From assembly GCA_945859605.1 (NCBI GenBank), contig OX243826.1:550916-614915 (forward strand): a DNA stretch of 64,000 nucleotides, in the 5' to 3' direction. Both the position numbers and the translations under genes were made by a program. The notes under the pieces are model-generated. The model saw nothing but the letters and a program-made list of their open reading frames with translations, was not told where the DNA came from and searched no databases. Positions 54,216-64,000 of this stretch are shown piece by piece (positions within the stretch are counted from its first letter, which is position 1; the number at the start of each line of letters is the position of its first letter). Source of the DNA: Lumbricus rubellus. Taxonomy: Eukaryota; Annelida; Clitellata; Crassiclitellata; Lumbricidae.

Positions 54216-54959
54216 TGTGTACATAAATCATGATCTATACACCCAGAATCCAACATTTTATTTATGCGTAAGTACACGTTTTGTGGAATCTACGGGTAGG
54301 CTACTCATGAAAAAAATCATAATTTCGAGGTGCATTCATGTATTCTGAACCTAAATATATAAATTTGTGCCGAAATGAATGCTGCATCCATTGGTGTAGC
54401 CTATTAAAAGTTATGATATCTGAAACCCAACCCAAAATCCAGGAGGGTGGTAACCACCATCGTTGGCAGTCAGTGTTACAAAAAAGCTGGGTAGCCTGAG
54501 GATCAACGCGATCGTTTTCCACGGCACTTTCGATAATCAAGACAAAGACGAGTAGTGTCATTCTGGACTTTTTTTAATCATTAAAAACAATAATAATAAA
54601 AATCCTTATCTATGAAATAGTTTTACCGATGTGTGTTTCAAAGCGAAATCTGCTGATCTGTTGTATGTTTTGCCGAGTCTTCTTACAGCTGCTCGTCCTT
54701 CCGTCAATCGATCCACGGTACACTTGGAATGGCAACTCCATCGTATGAAGGACCTTATAAGCCATTTCATACGCATGGTGATTGATTGCATTAGCACGTG
54801 ATCTCCACGTTCTCGTTCTTGAATCCACCGCACCTGCGGTTTCTAAACGATCTATTAACCCTTTCGCTACGGAACCCGTCTCTCCTTTTTTGTTTTGGGG
54901 GTGTTTTACTCGACCAAGAGAAAGCCGACAAGCAACCGAATCAATGGACAACATCCACA

Positions 54960-55220
54960 GCGTCATCATCAAGGTCAAATCATAATCATGATTAAACCAT
55001 CATCATGATTTTTCGATCATAATCATGATTAGTTTGTAGTCATGTTTAGACCATCGTCAAGATTAGATCATAATTATTATTACATCATCATCGTGATTAG
55101 ATCATAATCATGTTATAATTATCATCATGATTAGATCATTATGATTAAATCATTATCAATATTAGATCATAATCATGTTGGATCACCATCATGATTAGAT
55201 CATCATCGGGATTGAATCAC
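54960..55220. repeat. ATCATGATTAGATC satellite
   Basis: Longer and more degenerate than at 4740-4890. Confidence 0.8.
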
Positions 55221-58020
55221 CGTCTTGATCACATAGAAATTAGAGCTTTGAAATTAAATCCAAATCCTTCTAAGTTTTTAAATCGTGTGTAAGTAAATGT
55301 ATTATTATTTTAGGCCTATCACTTTTTACATTATTTTATTTCTAAGGGTGCTCAAACACCCAAAAGCACACCTCCAAAGACGGCCTTACTATTCACCTTC
55401 TCTGTGAAAATCTGTAACCGCTCTGTGGTCTATGCTGAACCAGCCTTTTGGAACGGACTCCCAAAACACCACTAGCGGTTTGCTCGACCTCTTGTCTCGC
55501 GTCTGACTAATTCCTTCTCTCCCCCGCATGCACTGAAAATCTGAAACTAAACACTCACATCTGTAGCAGAATTCTTCAGGCTTTCCGATCCTTAGTCCTC
55601 TTCTGAGTCACCGCGAGATCACCACAATCGAGATTACTACCGAAGCATCAAATGCTTCCTCGATCTCACTGGATTCTTATCTGGCAAACGACGAGCAAAG
55701 CAGTCCGACTACAATAGTATTGTGTAGTTCATTTGATGTTTAAATATAAATATATGTATTATACACCGTCAGTCAAAAACATAAGCCAAATTGTTTTTCA
55801 TATATCTCTAATGCTTGGTCACATAATTTTTATCACGCTAACATTTTCCAAATATTTAGAGAATTGGACCAAGAATATGATTCCAAAATTTCATGAGATA
55901 AAGTTGAACGGATAAAAAGATATGAATATTTAAACTTCATATGCCGAAATTTCAGTTTTCAAGCGGGAGCTTGATGGAAAATTTTATGGCGCCAACTGAA
56001 ATCAAAAAGGTAGTAGCAGTGAATAGATTCTTTCACAGCTTTCAGTCATTCTTGCTTAAAATAACATTAGGGCCTGTTACCTGAACGCATTGTTGTTTCA
56101 TACAATTATGATAATAGTATTTTGTATAAATAATGTCGTTATAAATAATTACTTGTTATTCGAAGTGCACATTCATTATAATTATGGGAATCTATAATTG
56201 GTCTTTAAGCATAGATTGCTTATACAGTTGGAATGCCGTTACAGTAGCCTGCGGTGCGTTTCCATCAATCAAGTCGGACAATCACAAACAAAGCATTTTA
56301 GTCATTGATTTTAAACTATTTGGACGGACTGTTCTGAACAAACAGAATCTGCTCGTTCATTTTAAAACCAAGTGGTTAAATTTCTTATCCAGTGGAAGGC
56401 CTAGCGCAGTGGTTTTCAACCTTTTTCTAGTGACGGAACCTTTCTCGAAGCATGCACTTGCTCGCGGAACATTCGTGTTTCACCAGTCCAGTATATCAAG
56501 ATCTTCACAGCCTAGCCTACAGTAACGTTGTAACTTGTAAAACAATGTAATATTTTCCACCAAGAGGCCGAGAGGGGGAAAAAGCAGTTCGACTGGAATG
56601 GGAAGGGAGGGGTTGGCTGAGTGGGGCGAAAATCGAAATTTCAACGTCTGGCATTTCAAGTGGAATGGGGGAAAAATGGGGCGGGAGGGTAAGGTAAGGG
56701 CGAGGATAGGGTTGAAGAGGGATGGTAAGATACGATATTTTCCGGGCAACGTCGGATACCCCAGAGAGGTGGGTGTTGGGCGTATAAGTTTCAGGTTGCG
56801 AGAAAAAACTGCCCCTTCAGTATTATTGTGTAGTTCCAGTAAAACCAATAGACTAGCTATGAAAATAATGCCGGTACTTCTACATTCTACACAGATAACT
56901 GGCGATGGACAGGGATGAGTAGAGGAGATGCGCTGCCCGATTATGTAGATCTGCACGGGATGACTAGACACTAAGTATGTAAGTAAATAAAAAAGCCATA
57001 ACAGAGGCGGATACTTGGTCTGCCATTGGGGGGGGGGGGAATGCGTGACCGGAGGAAGGATGCGATATTTTGGGCGGACGAACAATCGAGTCGCCGAAGA
57101 TATTTTTCATTTTTCACCGTTCAAAATTTCTGATGCCCTTTTCTTTAGTCATTTGGTCGAAATTTCCTGAAAAATAACAGTTTCCGTGTCAAAAATACCC
57201 AATGAAGCTTTTTGAGTCCTGGCGCTTCCTTTAGTTTGGTCTAAAAAACTGTACAGGTAACCAGCGTAACTTAAAATTTGGATGACTCACTGTTGCACGG
57301 ACCACAGGAATTACATGATTAACCCAGCAGATCTTGACATAGTTGCATTCATAGTAATTAATTTTTGCGGAATGTGATTGAAATTACACGAATAAATGTA
57401 ATTTAATAACAAATTACGAATTACGCCGATGCAGGGCAATTACAATTATAGTAGCCTATTGCAATTTATATTACCTTTTCCTATTACTCCATTAAATTAC
57501 TGCCCATCTCTGGTAATAATCTTGCTCGTCGCTCATCCTTAGAAGTTAATTCAGTGTGATCTATTAAATTTAATAATATTGCACTGCAGCGGAACCATGT
57601 AAATATCAGTGAAAGCCTTGGCAAGAAATCGCGATCAGTGGACGGTTATTGGAAAGGCACTAATCTTTGCTACATCTAGGTGTAATTTAGAAATTACATG
57701 AGTGGTAGATTAGACTAGTTTCTACGAGTCTGACGGAGAGATTCTCTAAGGCATTTCGAATTATAAACAGGCTAACACATAAGTAGCACTTTATTCAGAG
57801 AAATCATTCACTTGAATTAACAAGAGCTAATAAGTCCGGCTGAAAATATCGCCCACAGCTGAGCAGGCGCCAGATTCTTAACTTCGTCTATGGCTGAATC
57901 GGTTTCGGAAAAGTTTTCTTTCGTCGTATAATAAGCTTACTGTGTTTATCCGGATTTTTTTACGGCTCACGTCTATCACCGGCGATTTAGATAGGCCTGC
58001 CGACGAGACATGACATTGCG

Positions 58021-61000
58021 TTAGTTGGGAATATCAATGTGAAAACAGGCAGGATCGTCCTTCACAGCGCCGTTGACTGTTACTCTGACACATCCATCAA
58101 ATGCTTTTCCGACTAACTTTAAGTCGTACACATGTAGACAAACGTTGAACGACAACTTCTTTACACATTTCGTAACTGGCTTTGTGACTGAAAGAATTAC
58201 AACATTGGGTTTTATTTGCTTAAATTGCATCATTAGGCAACTGCTCTAAAAAGATTTATAATTTTTATTAGTATCAGGTAGCGTATGCATTCCAAGTGAT
58301 TCCAAACCGCACTTTCTAGAAATAATTATAGAAAACTCTTACCGAACTTGGAAACCTTAAATTTACTTTAACACTCGAGTGCCCAAGGTATTTTTTTGGT
58401 ACACGAAGGCCCAAGGGGGGGGGGGTCCGCGCGGACCCCAGCGTTTATGTTAATATCTTGAGAAGGGATTGGAATATCGGTACAGTGTTTAGTTTTATGT
58501 GATCCCAAATGAATTTGCAATCGATTGGTGTATCTTATATCACAATAACACCACCTGGTGTTAAATAATAGTGTAAAATCTCGTGATACACATTTTACGC
58601 TTGCCTGCGTTATTTACCGATGGAAGCCCAGCGTTTTCATGCCAATATCTTGTAGAGGGATTGGAATATCGTTATAGAGTTTAGTTCAGTGTAATACCAA
58701 ATGAATTTGCAATCGATTGATGTATCCTGTAGCACAATAGCACCACTAATAAACTAATAGTGTAAAAATCTCTTGATACACATGGTATGCTTGCGTTATT
58801 TCCCTGTTGTATGCAATTATTGCTGAGATAGGCCTACACATACTTGCAGACTTTCAAATTCTATGCTGCAAACATAGGCCAAACATACTGTTACAATGTC
58901 AGTAATTCTAAGTTCACCAATTTGTATGAATTTTTCTTTCATATAACGTGCGCTGAATATTTATTTATTGACCAGCAACCAAGCGCTTGTATGAATATCA
59001 GCCGCATATCATGGGGTACCCTTAGTATATGCTGGGGTTGTGGGGTGCAGGGTTGGACAATACTCTCGCAAAATATACCATTCTATGCCCAAATGGTTGC
59101 TCTAAGAATACCTAAAAGCATTTATGCAGATCCATAGCCGTTAAAAAGTTATCCGGGAAAAACAGGCCTGGGGTCCGGTCGGACCCCCCCTTGGGCACTC
59201 GAGGGTTAATTAATTAAGAAACTTTGCGGTTCTGGCCATGTTTGTTCTGTGAGAAGTTTGGCTCTCAGTCAATTTGTTGTGCTCTTCACAATCTTGAAAC
59301 CATGTTTCAACTCTGAGGGCCACGATTGATCAATCAAGCATGGCATGATGGTTACTGTAGGCTATCGCTTCACAATGAAGTAGGAATGCTGCTTTTAACG
59401 CTTAAGTAATCAAATAATTACCGTAGAAGTCTAGCCAATGAAATGTTACCTTTTTCGAGTAATTTTCGAATAATTTTTATTATGGCGTCAAGCGGTCAAT
59501 TCCGCATTTACCAATAATAACATTTTTATATCCAAAAATGATGATGTGAAACTTCTTAATGCAATATTAAGCGACCATTTTGCAATTCAAAATTGACATT
59601 AGGCCTAAATGCTGATGGAAAAATCTTCTTCTGTCTTCTCCGTCATCGATATGACGATGAGGCCTTTATGAAATTTCTCCAAACTTCTCTGCTTCTGATT
59701 TGTTCTCCGATCTCGGCTAAACTGGTGCCCTTCTCTTTCCGGTCTTCTTTGATGTTGTCTATCCAGGTCTTCCGCTGTCTACCTCTACTTCTTTCTCCCT
59801 TTACATGTCCATGTAGTGCAGCATTTGGTAGTCTTTGTTCCTCCATTCTTCTCACATGACCGAACCACCTGAGTCTTTTCTTTCTGATTTTTTCTATTAT
59901 TGTTTCATCGACTCCTAGTTCTTCTCTTGTTTTTTTCATTGATGATCTTCTCTCTTCTGCTTCTGCCTATGATTCTCCTCAGCCAGCTCATTTCTGCCAC
60001 TAACAATCTTCGTTCGTCCTCTTTTCTTAAAGTCCAGCACTCTGATCCGTATAGCAATACCGGTTCCACTAAGGTATTATATAGCTTCATCTTAGTTTTG
60101 ATGGATATGTTTCTTGCTTTCCACATTTTTCCCAATTTCCCGAATGCCGCACATGCCAGTCCAATTCTTCGTTTGATGTCTTCTTCGCATCTTCCATCTT
60201 CTGTTATCAGCCCTCCAAGATTGCGAATCTGGTAACTTGCTCCAATATTCCGTTCTCTGTTCTTATCTGTAAATCCTCATGCCGTTTTCCAATCACCATT
60301 GTTTTTGTTTTTCCACATTGATTTTGAGACCCATTCTCCTGCATGCTGCTTTCATCTACCCTGCTCGTTATATCCTGTAGTTTCCCTTGTGTGTCAGCTA
60401 TCAGATCTATGTCTATGATGGGAAAATACGAGAAGGCAACTAATTTAATTGTTTTCGTTGCAATAAATTAAGCAGTTTATAGAGATTTTTGTTTTAAAAA
60501 ACACGTTGTAACTGACACGTTGACTACATTGTTGAAAGTTCAGATGAAATCAATAAAATCAAAAACATCATGTTTTTACAGTCAAACAAGAGACAAGCAA
60601 TCAAGCTTTACGTCATTGTAAAACACATACAAAACAAAGAGGACCTAAAGGGATAAAGAAATCCCGCTGAATATGTAACCAAATGACCATTATTGCATTG
60701 TTGAATGCCAATTATAGATGGATGCATTAACAAACGTATGCAAGTAGCAATCTACACAGTAACAAAGCAAAAAAACAGAAGAGATTTAGACTCACTCATG
60801 TGTTTTTACCTGTCCTGCTCAATTCTCTGAATTAGAAATGTTTATTCCAATGTGTGTAGGCCAGATGCACCCACTAGCGGATAGCAATTGGTCGAATAAT
60901 TATAGAATATTCTTTTCTTAGCAATACCTACCTGGGTCTTCCTCATTCATGAATATACCATCTTTCGATTCCCCTTTGATAGCCATGCGTTGAGTCGCCG

Positions 61001-63117
61001 GAATATATGTTATGCTTATGCAACCTAAATCAATTCAATCACAGAATCAACGCACACAAGATGGAGAACGTGGTGTAGAAAAGTTTTGTGTCAAAACGAC
61101 CCCAAGCTTACCGCGGGTCACCAGTTGAGGGATCGCAGATTATTGTTTCTACAGATGTAGGCCTAATGTCATGTGGAGGCCCTACGGGAGACCAAAATTG
61201 TGCCGCATCGTGAATATATTGGAATATCGTGTATATTGTTGGGTGGTGTAGTGGGTATGTTCGTCGCCTTGCAGCCGAAAGGTTGCAGGCTCGATTCCAC
61301 CTCAAGTCGCCGCGTAGGGACATTACTCAAGTCATTCACTAGCAATTGGCAAGCGCTTCGGCGTGAAACTAAAATGCAGTGTTTCCACTCTTTAGTCGGG
61401 AGCGACTCTGAGTAGGGAGCTTGAAGGGGCGCTATAACAAGTGCACATGCAAACATGAATATAAAGCGCCTCATAATAATAGCCATAGCCATTTAAAGGC
61501 GCGAAAATTCACAGGAGAAAACAGGAGAACCGGTAGTACAAAATATGGAATAAGCTTAGAATACATCCGATAAAAATTGTTTTGTATTGCTTAATTAGAG
61601 GACTAAAGATTCGTTAACGTGAAGAACGCGGATGTATACTTACTATTAATAGAATAAAAAGATAATATATGTAATTTTTCACAGCATTTGCACGTGAGGC
61701 CGGAGCATGTAAAGCAGCTCGCCGATCGCTTTGGCACAACAATGGCCGCCTCCTCGTCTTGCTGTTCCGAATAAGAATCGTTTGCTGCAACATCAAAACA
61801 TTCATAATAGTCACGGAGAGGCAGAAGACCGGCCATTCGCCTACATAGGAAAATGCAGGTTTCATGATTAACCGTCAATCCAGTCTGATACACTGCTATT
61901 ATTTCCACGGTTCCCACATTTGGTCATAAAAATTATTCTCTAATTAACCAGGGGTTATTTTAACGAGCAGCTGGACACAAGGTGTGTAGTTGGAAAAGAA
62001 ATTTTTGCAGTTGAAAATACGAGTTTGTGCAGTAACTCATAGTGTTATAGTGAATGAAGGACTAAAAAAGGGTCATCGGTTTGGGGGGGGCGGGAAAATT
62101 TCAAAATGGTAATATTTTCACGGGATTTCGACGATCAAACAGTTGGTCCGGACGACTAAAAAGGTCGTTTTGTGCAGATCTACAAATTTCTTAGAATAAC
62201 CTCTGCAATTAACTAAGTGAACACTGAACAGCAAGATTGTCCCAATTCCCGATTCAGTTATTGACCCTCGGGCTAACCAGTGATGATTACCATCCCAAGG
62301 TGCATGTATCTCAAACTTGTTTCATATGGAATTTTTTAAAATTTGCACAGCTGCAGAAGTTTATTATTTTACACACACATAATTCTGAGACAAACGTGCT
62401 ATGATACCCCACACTATTCCACAACAATGCCCAAAATAGGCGAGGTACCAGATGTGTGTAAATGAATATCATCCTTAATAGTTTATCGAATATAATTGTA
62501 TTCATAATTACTCTGATCGCAAACCTACATTTCCGCATAGGCCTAAATGCTTGTCAGCAGTTAAAGAACTTATATTAGCTGAAAGAGATATATTGAAGAT
62601 GGATAGCGAAATGTTAATAGTAAGTAAAGATGACAGTGCTGACGACTCTGCATTAGAGCACTTCAGTTCATGCCAAACTGGCCAGTTGAAAGTCAGCCAT
62701 AGCTGCAGCTGCTGCTGGTGGCAAGTTGCGGAAGTGTGCCATCATTCTGTAAACAGGTTGCGTATTCACCATGGCGGTTTTTAAAGGAGTTTTGTAACTG
62801 CACAACCCCTTCTTCTTTCCTTTCCCATCTTTCACGGTAAATTACTTCCAATCGGAGGACAGTGACCATTTTGATAGTTTTAACTGCGCAGAAGTGCTTC
62901 TAGAGCTGCACAGATCCATTTAGTACTGCACATTATTTTGTGCACAAATGCACGTTAAAAAGCCCGGCTACTCACTCATTCACTGTAGCTTTCTCTACTC
63001 ACCTGGTTGATCATCAGTGTCGACAATCACAGCTATGCCAACTGTGAGTGCATCTGATATGGCAAACAAGCACACTGCCATCATCACACGACCAGAAACT
63101 TTTCCAAACGCCATCAT
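58021..63117 (-). CDS. DUF4773-like secreted protein, gene 5
   Basis: Four exons: exon 1 63003-63117, exon 2 61644-61784, exon 3 60932-61024, exon 4 58021-58187; 171 aa. Signal peptide MMAFGKVSGRVMMAVCLFA, then an acidic stretch, Lys-Arg, CFTCSGLTCKCCEKLHI, CISITYIPATQRMAI, TKPVTKC, NVCLHVYDL, FDGCVRVTV and ACFHIDIPN. It lacks the basic C-terminal tail of genes 3 and 4 and so groups with gene 2. Splice phases all fit. Intron 3 holds a TTAA MITE and a LINE fragment. No lesions are seen in the exons. Confidence 0.85.
58368..59209. mobile_element. 842-bp TTAA-flanked MITE
   Basis: Inverted ends TTAACACTCGAGTGCCCAAGG-like and CCTTGGGCACTCGAGGGTTAA-like, with GGTCCGCGCGGACCCC hairpin words inside. 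Genes 2 and 4 show the empty intron site (near 9555 and 51960). Contains two diverged copies of a block beginning GCGTTTATGTTAATATCTTG / GCGTTTTCATGCCAATATCT. Confidence 0.85.
59600..60430 (-). mobile_element. LINE ORF2 C-terminal fragment
   Basis: Minus-strand frames read KTKMKLYNTLVEPVLLYGSE, RRIIGRSRREKI and LRWFGHVRRMEEQRLP, GRQRKTWIDNI: the end of a non-LTR reverse transcriptase protein of a different clade from the LINE at 27441. It is split into two frames, so inactive. It interrupts intron 3 of gene 5 between GAAACTTCTTA and CGAGAAGGCAAC, which are contiguous near 9900 in gene 2. Confidence 0.8.
61236..61445 (+). mobile_element. tRNA-derived SINE in intron 2 of gene 5
   Basis: Same family as 28846-29062, with B box GGCTCGATTCC near 61288 and the tail GGGAGC..CTCTGAGTAG, CTTGAAGGGGCGCTATAA. 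It lies in the same intron as in gene 2; genes 1, 3 and 4 keep only the tail. Confidence 0.75.
61785..63002 (-). other. Intron 1 of gene 5
   Basis: Non-coding. A stretch at about 61945-62200 is absent from the other copies and contains no recognisable gene; the rest aligns with intron 1 of genes 1-3 without the TTAA element. Confidence 0.6.
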
Positions 63118-63270
63118 CCGAGATAATAAAAATTATAGTCTCACCTGCAAGTTCACATACACTCATACAGCCACATTCCTCAAACATGTATCTTCTGGCA
63201 TTTTGCTTCAAGGTTAGTCGTTTTTGTTAGCCAACTGTTAGCCTATGTTTACATAAGAATTATTGTCGTG

Positions 63271-64000
63271 TACAGGGTGGCTAAAAAAAAACGTACCACC
63301 GGAAAAAATGCGATAACTTCGCTACCGATTGACCTTTTTCTCCGAAAATTTTCCAATTTGCAGGGGAATGAATTTGCCACAATCCCTGAAAGTTTCAGTT
63401 GAAACTTTTCATGTTTGCAAAAGTTACAGTTGTTCAAACTTAAAATTTCGTTTTTTTGAATATCCGGAGAATCGTGTTCCATTACATGTGATTTCATGAC
63501 GATTGTTTTGGCAAATTGCAACACATAAAATGATGACAATGTCATACAACCTCACTAAGAGCTGTAGATAAGCTGTTTATTATGTAAGCTGTTAGTATAT
63601 GGTCATATTTTGTATATTAAGTTTGTGAATCCGTTACTGAACGTCATGGGCAAAGTTTCTGCAGAGGATAAAATGGGAACTCGTAACGTGAACAGAGACT
63701 GGAACATCGCGCGGTCATAGCAAAAGACCAAGTGAAAAGTGAAGCCTGAAGCACTTTGAAGGCTATCTGCAAACGTGTTTATGTAACGAAGGTCAGATGC
63801 TGGAAGAGAGGCAGGAAGTTGTCATTTGGTCTGACGGGGGAAAATGTCATGTTCAGGAAATTCGCTTGGTATTCGAAAGGGTTACGTTTGCAAAGCACAT
63901 CATGATTTCAGTATCAGCTATGCTGGCGTGTGTTACAGCTGCAAGAAAAGACTGCATTTAATACCATTCAGTAGGCTAAATGTCAAACTCATCGCTGAAC
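63271..64000 (+). mobile_element. Mariner-like element, left end with decayed transposase
   Basis: It starts at a TA followed by CAGGGTGGCTAAAAAAAAACG, a typical mariner/IS630-type end. From about 63645 the plus strand gives broken transposase-like segments: GKVSAEDKM, then STLKAICKRVYVTK and RKLSFGLTGENV in a frame with stops and shifts. They resemble the N-terminal helix-turn-helix region of such transposases. The right end lies beyond the window. Confidence 0.6.

Larger units (their letters stand above)
53844..58020. other. Spacer between gene 4 and gene 5
   Basis: It contains a (TA)n run (53996-54021), a SINE, a right-end fragment of the 1340-2913 family (about 54200-54503), the decayed plus-strand frame (about 54625), ATCATGATTAG satellite (54960-55220) and a purine-rich tract (56565-56725). 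It lacks the MITEs at 4259, 7411 and 8599, so it supplies empty sites for them. Confidence 0.55.

Overview
This is animal nuclear DNA, most likely from a marine invertebrate. It contains spliced host genes, tRNA-derived SINEs, non-LTR retrotransposons, a Copia element, many MITEs and an integrated virus-like Polinton. The species cannot be named from the sequence alone; the frequent octamer TAGGCCTA and the gene family fit a marine deuterostome-like genome, but that is an impression.

The backbone is a head-to-tail array of five copies of one small secreted-protein gene, all on the minus strand. I built it from splice signals. There are four exons, all three introns are phase 1, and the product is about 171-181 aa. 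It has a signal peptide, an acidic stretch ending in Lys-Arg, and a cysteine-rich domain with the C-x-C-x4-C-x-C-C ... C-x-I-T-Y-x-P ... C-x-x-V-Y-D-L ... C-F pattern of the DUF4773 family. Gene 1 runs off the left edge (exons 1-2 only). Gene 2 is stretched over 21 kb by insertions and has an in-frame stop. Genes 3, 4 and 5 look intact. The units carrying genes 1 and 3 (1-6560 and 40017-50880) are nearly identical, so they come from the most recent duplication.

Intron 3 of gene 2 holds a 5'-truncated CR1/L2-type LINE that is itself split by other DNA, including a complete 15,018-bp Polinton/Maverick (adintovirus-like) element at 11406-26423. The element has 345-bp inverted repeats that differ at about 4 positions and a perfect 6-bp target duplication (AATGAC). 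On the minus strand it encodes integrase and a zinc-finger/PLA2 protein. On the plus strand it encodes a packaging ATPase, a penton-like protein, several minor virion proteins, a dUTPase-fold protein, the major capsid protein, a SAP protein, a protein-primed DNA polymerase B, an adenain-like protease and two tail-fibre-like genes that share a shaft but carry different heads. Polymerase, integrase, ATPase and protease would replicate, insert, package and mature a particle built from the capsid and fibre genes. Three apparent lesions (protease His to Gln and two frame breaks) suggest slight decay or frameshifting.

Upstream of gene 3 is an intact 4.5-kb Copia element (43581-48059) with identical 145-bp LTRs. 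The spacers and introns contain piggyBac-like TTAA elements, hAT-like MITEs with 8-bp duplications, an inverted-repeat element with a CATA core, SINEs sharing their tail with the resident LINE, and a mariner-like end at the right border. Comparing the copies shows a striking process: TA dinucleotides in one copy are TAGGCCTA, TAGGCTA or TAGCCTA in another. These look like transposon-type footprints scattered through the array, and one of them breaks gene 2.
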